A DNA stretch of 64,000 bases from Salinibacterium sp. NG253 (GTDB lineage Bacteria > Actinomycetota > Actinomycetes > Actinomycetales > Microbacteriaceae): assembly GCF_015864945.1 (NCBI RefSeq), contig NZ_JADYWF010000003.1, positions 124,001 to 188,000 of the forward strand. Reading direction: 5' to 3'. Every line of letters starts with the position of its first letter. Position 1 is the stretch's first letter. A program made the position numbers and the translations under genes. Under the pieces are notes generated by a model, which searched no databases, was not told the origin of the DNA, and saw only the letters and a list, made by a program, of their open reading frames with translations. Shown one piece after another: positions 60,736-64,000 of this stretch.

Positions 60736-61701
60736 TTACACACCGAGCGTGCGGCGCAACCAGTTGAGTCGAGCGTCTTGAGTGGCGATGGAGAGGGCAG
60801 CGAAGGGAGCCATGGCATCGTAGCCGTGGAAACCGCCGGGCCAGACGTGCAGCTCGCAGTGGCCGCCCGACGCCCAAATGGTTAAGGCGTAGGCGACGTC
60901 TTCGTCGCGAAATACTTCCGAGGTGCCCACGTCGATAAAGGCTGGCGGCAAGTTGCTGAGGTCCGTCGCACGCGCGGGGGCCGCATAGATCGAGACGTCA
61001 CCGGTCTTTCGGCGGTCGCCGAGCAGAGCATCCCAGCCGGTGTCATTGCTTCCACGATCCCAGACTCCCGTGCCGTCGATCTGATAGCTCGACACTGTCT
61101 CGTTGCGGTCATCGAGCATGGGATAGATCAGCATCTGAGCGGCAAGCGCGGGTCCCTTGCGGTCGCGCGCCAAGAGCGTCGTGCCCGCAGCAAGGCCACC
61201 TCCAGCGCTACCGCCGGCGATAACGAGTTTCGTTGAGTCGATGCCGAGCCGTGCTGCGTTCTCCGCCGTCCACACGAGCGTCGCGTAGCAGTCTTCGACC
61301 GGAGCGGGGTCAGGATGCTCAGGAGCTAACCGGTACTCGACCGACACGACCACGGCATCCAGCTCGTCGACCCAGCTGAGCATTGTCTCCATGCCGCTGA
61401 AACGGTCGCCGATGATCATTCCGCCGCCATGCGTGTGAACGATGCCGGGCCCGGCAACGCTGTGATCGTTGCGGTGAAAAATGGAGACCAGCAGGTCCCC
61501 ACCGGGACCAGCGAAGGTCTCTTCTCGGTGCGTGATCGCACGCCCTTCGAGCAAATCGGCGACGGGCGTAGCCAGCCCGGCCCGAAAAGGCTCGATCATC
61601 GCGGGAGTGAGTGTGGGCGGCAGCTGCTCGTTCACGATCGACAGCACTGCAGCCAGCTCGGCGTCGAACGGGGGAGCGGGATGAACATTGTTCGTAGTCA
61701 T
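60736..61701 (-). CDS. Alpha/beta hydrolase, hormone-sensitive lipase family esterase
   Basis: A 321-residue esterase. The oxyanion motif HTHGGGMIIGD and the nucleophile motif GGSAGGG are as in the HSL family. The catalytic Asp and His are probably in VGTSEVFRDEDVAYA and PGGFHGYD. ATG 61701 is used because GGAGGT lies ahead of it; the frame from 61788 adds residues without similarity. It is divergent from an LLM monooxygenase gene, across a region rich in palindromes. The cognate ester is unknown. Confidence 0.88.
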   Translation of the reverse strand: MTTNNVHPAPPFDAELAAVLSIVNEQLPPTLTPAMIEPFRAGLATPVADLLEGRAITHREETFAGPGGDLLVSIFHRNDHSVAGPGIVHTHGGGMIIGDRFSGMETMLSWVDELDAVVVSVEYRLAPEHPDPAPVEDCYATLVWTAENAARLGIDSTKLVIAGGSAGGGLAAGTTLLARDRKGPALAAQMLIYPMLDDRNETVSSYQIDGTGVWDRGSNDTGWDALLGDRRKTGDVSIYAAPARATDLSNLPPAFIDVGTSEVFRDEDVAYALTIWASGGHCELHVWPGGFHGYDAMAPFAALSIATQDARLNWLRRTLGV

Positions 61702-61719
61702 GAGACCTCCATTGGTCTG

Positions 61720-61737
61720 CGTCACGCCAGTGTGACG
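61720..61737. promoter_or_regulatory. Palindrome near the esterase promoter
   Basis: CGTCAC and GTGACG form 6-bp arms around GCCAGT. It sits about 20 bp upstream of the esterase start and could be an operator. Confidence 0.45.
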
Positions 61738-61774
61738 GCCTATGTCCACGCTAGAGCGTTGCGGCTCCACGGTA

Positions 61775-61826
61775 GTACCGCCAGCCATTCCACGTTCGGA
61801 GCCCCTTAACCGCCATCTGGCGGTAC
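61775..61826. promoter_or_regulatory. Three half-site operator cluster in the divergent region
   Basis: ACCGCCA occurs at 61777-61783 and 61809-61815, and its complement TGGCGGT at 61818-61824. The latter two form a palindrome with a 2-bp centre. GTACCGCCAG (61775-61784) and CTGGCGGTAC (61817-61826) are also perfect 10-bp arms. The cluster lies between the divergent esterase and LLM genes. Confidence 0.55.
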
Positions 61827-61908
61827 GGTGCTGGAATTATCGGGAAACGGCGTGGTTGAAACGGATAACTGATTCATCCAGACAGATTTTGGGAGACCGG
61901 AGCACACC

Positions 61909-63024
61909 ATGCAGTTCGGAATTTTCACCGTTAGCGACGTCACGACTGACCCGACAAACGGCCGCACGCCCACCGAGGGCGAGCGCATCAAGGACATCGT
62001 CACGATCGCAAAGAAAGCGGAGGAAGTCGGGCTCGATGTCTTCGCCCTGGGGGAGCACCACAACCCACCGTTCTTCTCCTCAAGCCCCACGACGACCCTG
62101 GCGTACATCGCCGCGCAGACCGAGAAGCTCATCCTCTCGACCAGTACGACGCTCATCACCACCAACGACCCCGTGAAGATTGCCGAAGACTACGCGATGC
62201 TTCAGCACCTCTCCGATGGTCGCGCCGATCTTATGATGGGCCGCGGCAACACGGGGCCGGTGTACCCGTGGTTTGGCAAAGACATTCGAGAGGGCATCCC
62301 GCTCGCCATCGAAAACTATTCGCTGCTGCACAAGCTGTGGCGTGAAGAGTTCGTCAACTGGGAAGGCAAGTTCCGCACGCCGCTGCAGGGCTTCCAATCA
62401 ACACCCCGACCCTTGGATGGCGTGCCTCCCTTCGTCTGGCACGGCTCGATCCGCAGCCCCGAGATCGCTGAGCAAGCCGCGTTCTACGGTGATGGCTTCT
62501 TTGCCAACAACATCTTCTGGCCAAAAGAGCACTACATGCGCCTCGTTGGCTACTACCGCCAGCGCTTCGAGCACTACGGTCACGGCACGGCAGCGCAGGC
62601 CATCGTAGGTCTTGGCGGCCAGGCATTCATGCGCAGCAACTCGCAGGCCGCGAAGGCTGAATTCCGCCCGTACTTCGACAACGCCCCCGTCTACGGCAAC
62701 GGACCGTCAATGGAAGATTTCACCGACCAGACTCCGCTCGCCGTGGGCAGCCCGCAAGAGGTCATCGATAAGTACGCCGGGATGCGTGAACACTTCGGCG
62801 ACTACCAGCGCCAGCTCTTCCTCATGGACCACGCCGGCTTGCCGCTCACGACCGTTCTCGAGCAGCTCGACATCCTCGGTGAAGAAGTTGTGCCGGTGCT
62901 CCGCAAGGAGTTCGCCACGAACCGTCCTGCCGAAGTTCCGGATGCCCCAACCCACGCCTCGCTCGTCGCTCAGCGTGATGCGGCTCTCGCCGCCTCCGCA
63001 GCCGACGCCCCGGCGACCGTCTAG
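61909..63024 (+). CDS. LLM class flavin-dependent monooxygenase (CE1758 family)
   Basis: A 371-residue luciferase-like monooxygenase using reduced FMN. FGIFTVSDV at the start, AEEVGLDVFALGEHHNPPF, LSTSTTLITTNDPVKIAEDYAMLQHLSDGRADLMMGRGN and YGDGFFANNIFWPKEHY are characteristic. It pairs with the FMN reductase gene that follows, a two-gene arrangement known from Corynebacterium (CE1758/CE1759). The oxidised substrate is unknown. The ribosome-binding site is GGGAGACCGGAG. Confidence 0.9.
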   Translation: MQFGIFTVSDVTTDPTNGRTPTEGERIKDIVTIAKKAEEVGLDVFALGEHHNPPFFSSSPTTTLAYIAAQTEKLILSTSTTLITTNDPVKIAEDYAMLQHLSDGRADLMMGRGNTGPVYPWFGKDIREGIPLAIENYSLLHKLWREEFVNWEGKFRTPLQGFQSTPRPLDGVPPFVWHGSIRSPEIAEQAAFYGDGFFANNIFWPKEHYMRLVGYYRQRFEHYGHGTAAQAIVGLGGQAFMRSNSQAAKAEFRPYFDNAPVYGNGPSMEDFTDQTPLAVGSPQEVIDKYAGMREHFGDYQRQLFLMDHAGLPLTTVLEQLDILGEEVVPVLRKEFATNRPAEVPDAPTHASLVAQRDAALAASAADAPATV

Positions 63025-63077
63025 TTTCGCGGCCCGCCGCGCATCCACACCGTCAGATCCAGAGAAAGAAGCACACC

Positions 63078-63710
63078 ATGTCCGACGTCAAGAAGATTGC
63101 CGTCATCGCCGCTGGACTCAGCCAGCCGTCGTCAACCCGCCTCCTCGCCGACCGCCTCGCTGAGGCAACCGTCATCGACCTGCGGGAACGTGGCATCGAA
63201 GCCGAAGTGACCGTCATCGAGTTGCGCGACCTCGCGCACGATGTGATGAACAACCTGCTCACGGGCTTCCCGAGCGCCAAGCTCGATGAAGCCATCGCCG
63301 CGGTTACTGGCGTTGACGGGCTCATCGCCGTCACGCCGATCTTCACCACGAGCTATAGCGGGCTTTTCAAGTCGTTCATCGATGTGCTCGACCCGCAATC
63401 GCTCACCGACCTACCAGTACTGCTCGGCGCGACCGGTGGCACCGATCGGCACTCGCTCGCGATCGACTACGCGATGCGACCGCTATTCAGCTACCTTCAC
63501 GCTGTGGCGGTGCCGACGGGTGTGTATGCGGCATCCGCCGATTGGGGAAGTGGTTTAGACAGCGCGTCGAGCACCCTTCCCGCACGAATCTCTCGTGCAG
63601 CAGGCGAGTTGGCGGCGCTCGCCGCGGTTTCCGATCGCTCCTCGCGGGTGACCGACCCGTTTGCCCTTCCCGAGGGATTCAGCCCCGTCGGGAGCTTTGG
63701 GGCGCAATAA
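63078..63710 (+). CDS. NADPH-dependent FMN reductase (CE1759 family)
   Basis: A 210-residue flavodoxin-fold reductase supplying FMNH2 to the monooxygenase encoded before it. The N-terminal phosphate-binding loop is AAGLSQPSSTRLLADRL. TPIFTTSYSGLFKSFIDVLD and LLGATGGTDRHSLAIDYAMRPLFSYL are typical of the CE1759 branch. It starts at ATG after AGAGAAAGAAG, 53 nt behind the LLM gene. Confidence 0.9.
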   Translation: MSDVKKIAVIAAGLSQPSSTRLLADRLAEATVIDLRERGIEAEVTVIELRDLAHDVMNNLLTGFPSAKLDEAIAAVTGVDGLIAVTPIFTTSYSGLFKSFIDVLDPQSLTDLPVLLGATGGTDRHSLAIDYAMRPLFSYLHAVAVPTGVYAASADWGSGLDSASSTLPARISRAAGELAALAAVSDRSSRVTDPFALPEGFSPVGSFGAQ

Positions 63711-63762
63711 AAATCAACCAGCGGTGGCGGGCGCGGGGCACACCGAGTCCGCTGCCGAGTGT

Positions 63763-63999
63763 CTAGACCGTGGGGAATGTTCCGCCGAGCACTTCGCCAT
63801 CGTCGTAGATCGATCGCGGGCTACCGATCACTTTCGGATCAGGAATCCCGACGACATCGTGGTCTTTGTTGGTGTAATCAAATTGCGCGAGGAGCCAACG
63901 CATCGCTTCGGTGCGAGCGAGCTTCTTATCGTTGGATTTAACAACGGTCCACGGGGCCTGCGGGGTATCGGTATAGAAGAACATCGCTTCTTTGGCCTC
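63763..63999 (-). CDS. ppk2: Polyphosphate kinase 2 family protein, C-terminal part
   Basis: Only the last 78 codons are in the window; the gene starts beyond the right edge. The sequence MFFYTDTPQAPWTVVKSNDK followed by EAMRWLLAQFDYTNKD is highly characteristic of the C-terminus of PPK2 enzymes, which transfer phosphate between polyphosphate and nucleoside di- or monophosphates. The ATG at 63984 is internal, since the frame continues upstream in conserved sequence (EAKEA). It converges with the FMN reductase gene. Confidence 0.85.
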   Translation of the reverse strand, partial: EAKEAMFFYTDTPQAPWTVVKSNDKKLARTEAMRWLLAQFDYTNKDHDVVGIPDPKVIGSPRSIYDDGEVLGGTFPTV

Positions 64000-64000
64000 G

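Noticed and set aside
1-64000. Mobile elements, prophage, CRISPR arrays, tRNA or rRNA genes
   Set aside because: I scanned for transposases, integrases, repeat-spacer arrays and tRNA-like sequences and saw none; codon use looks even across the window. A dedicated search would be needed to exclude small ones.

Overview
The window is a gene-dense stretch (about 60% G+C by eye) from an actinobacterium, most likely a member of the Microbacteriaceae. This placement is an inference. It rests on frequent GTG/TTG starts, many apparently leaderless genes with a TANNNT -10 box 6-7 nt before the start codon, and lineage-typical genes: a MarP-like protease, an actinobacterial HelD, an Ada-AlkA fusion, the CE1758/CE1759 LLM pair, class F sortase and a 6C-type RNA. 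I see no phage, insertion sequence, CRISPR array, tRNA or rRNA. All intergenic gaps are under 300 bases.

Region 1 (2-7992): a translationally coupled catabolic operon. It holds two LIV-type ABC permeases (the first cut by the window edge), an acyl-CoA ligase, a TetR regulator, a 3-hydroxybutyrate-dehydrogenase-like SDR, an alpha/beta hydrolase, both subunits of a 3-oxoacid CoA-transferase, and a second hydrolase. Region 2 (8033-20860): housekeeping genes ispG, proS, nusA, ylxR, infB, rbfA, then mutY and panE on the opposite strand, then truB, two small membrane proteins and ribF. The nusA-infB-rbfA transcript carries several strong hairpins, including two mutually exclusive ones at the infB ribosome-binding site.

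Region 3 (20871-33792): a small unknown protein, an MFS permease, a ROK kinase, a deoxynucleoside catabolic operon (SorC/DeoR regulator, deoC, an aldehyde dehydrogenase and a half-length pseudo-ALDH), a CAP-domain surface protein, an NmrA/DUF2867 protein, ribokinase, a secreted glycerophosphodiesterase with a possible Pho box, and an M20 peptidase. Region 4 (33860-45649): a DUF2207 membrane protein, a SNF2 helicase, aspA, an 11-residue-repeat protein, Ada-AlkA, membrane proteins and a PrsW-like protease.

Region 5 (45889-55363): HelD, a 6C-type small RNA on the minus strand, two paralogous degenerate NERD-like membrane proteins flanking VanZ, lysoplasmalogenase-like, unknown and MarP genes, then rpsO (without pnp), an HdeD-like protein and a quinone oxidoreductase. 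Region 6 (55373-64000): benE, a DUF4397 surface protein, class F sortase, a SigK-like ECF sigma factor and its anti-sigma (with a SigK-like promoter in front), a PucR-type regulator, an HSL-family esterase, the LLM monooxygenase/FMN reductase pair, and the end of a PPK2 polyphosphate kinase.

The most interesting items for follow-up are the infB leader switch, the DUF4397-sortase-SigK module, the 6C RNA, the NERD-like paralogs, the split ALDH16-like pair, and promoters in which a stop codon forms part of the next gene's -10 box.
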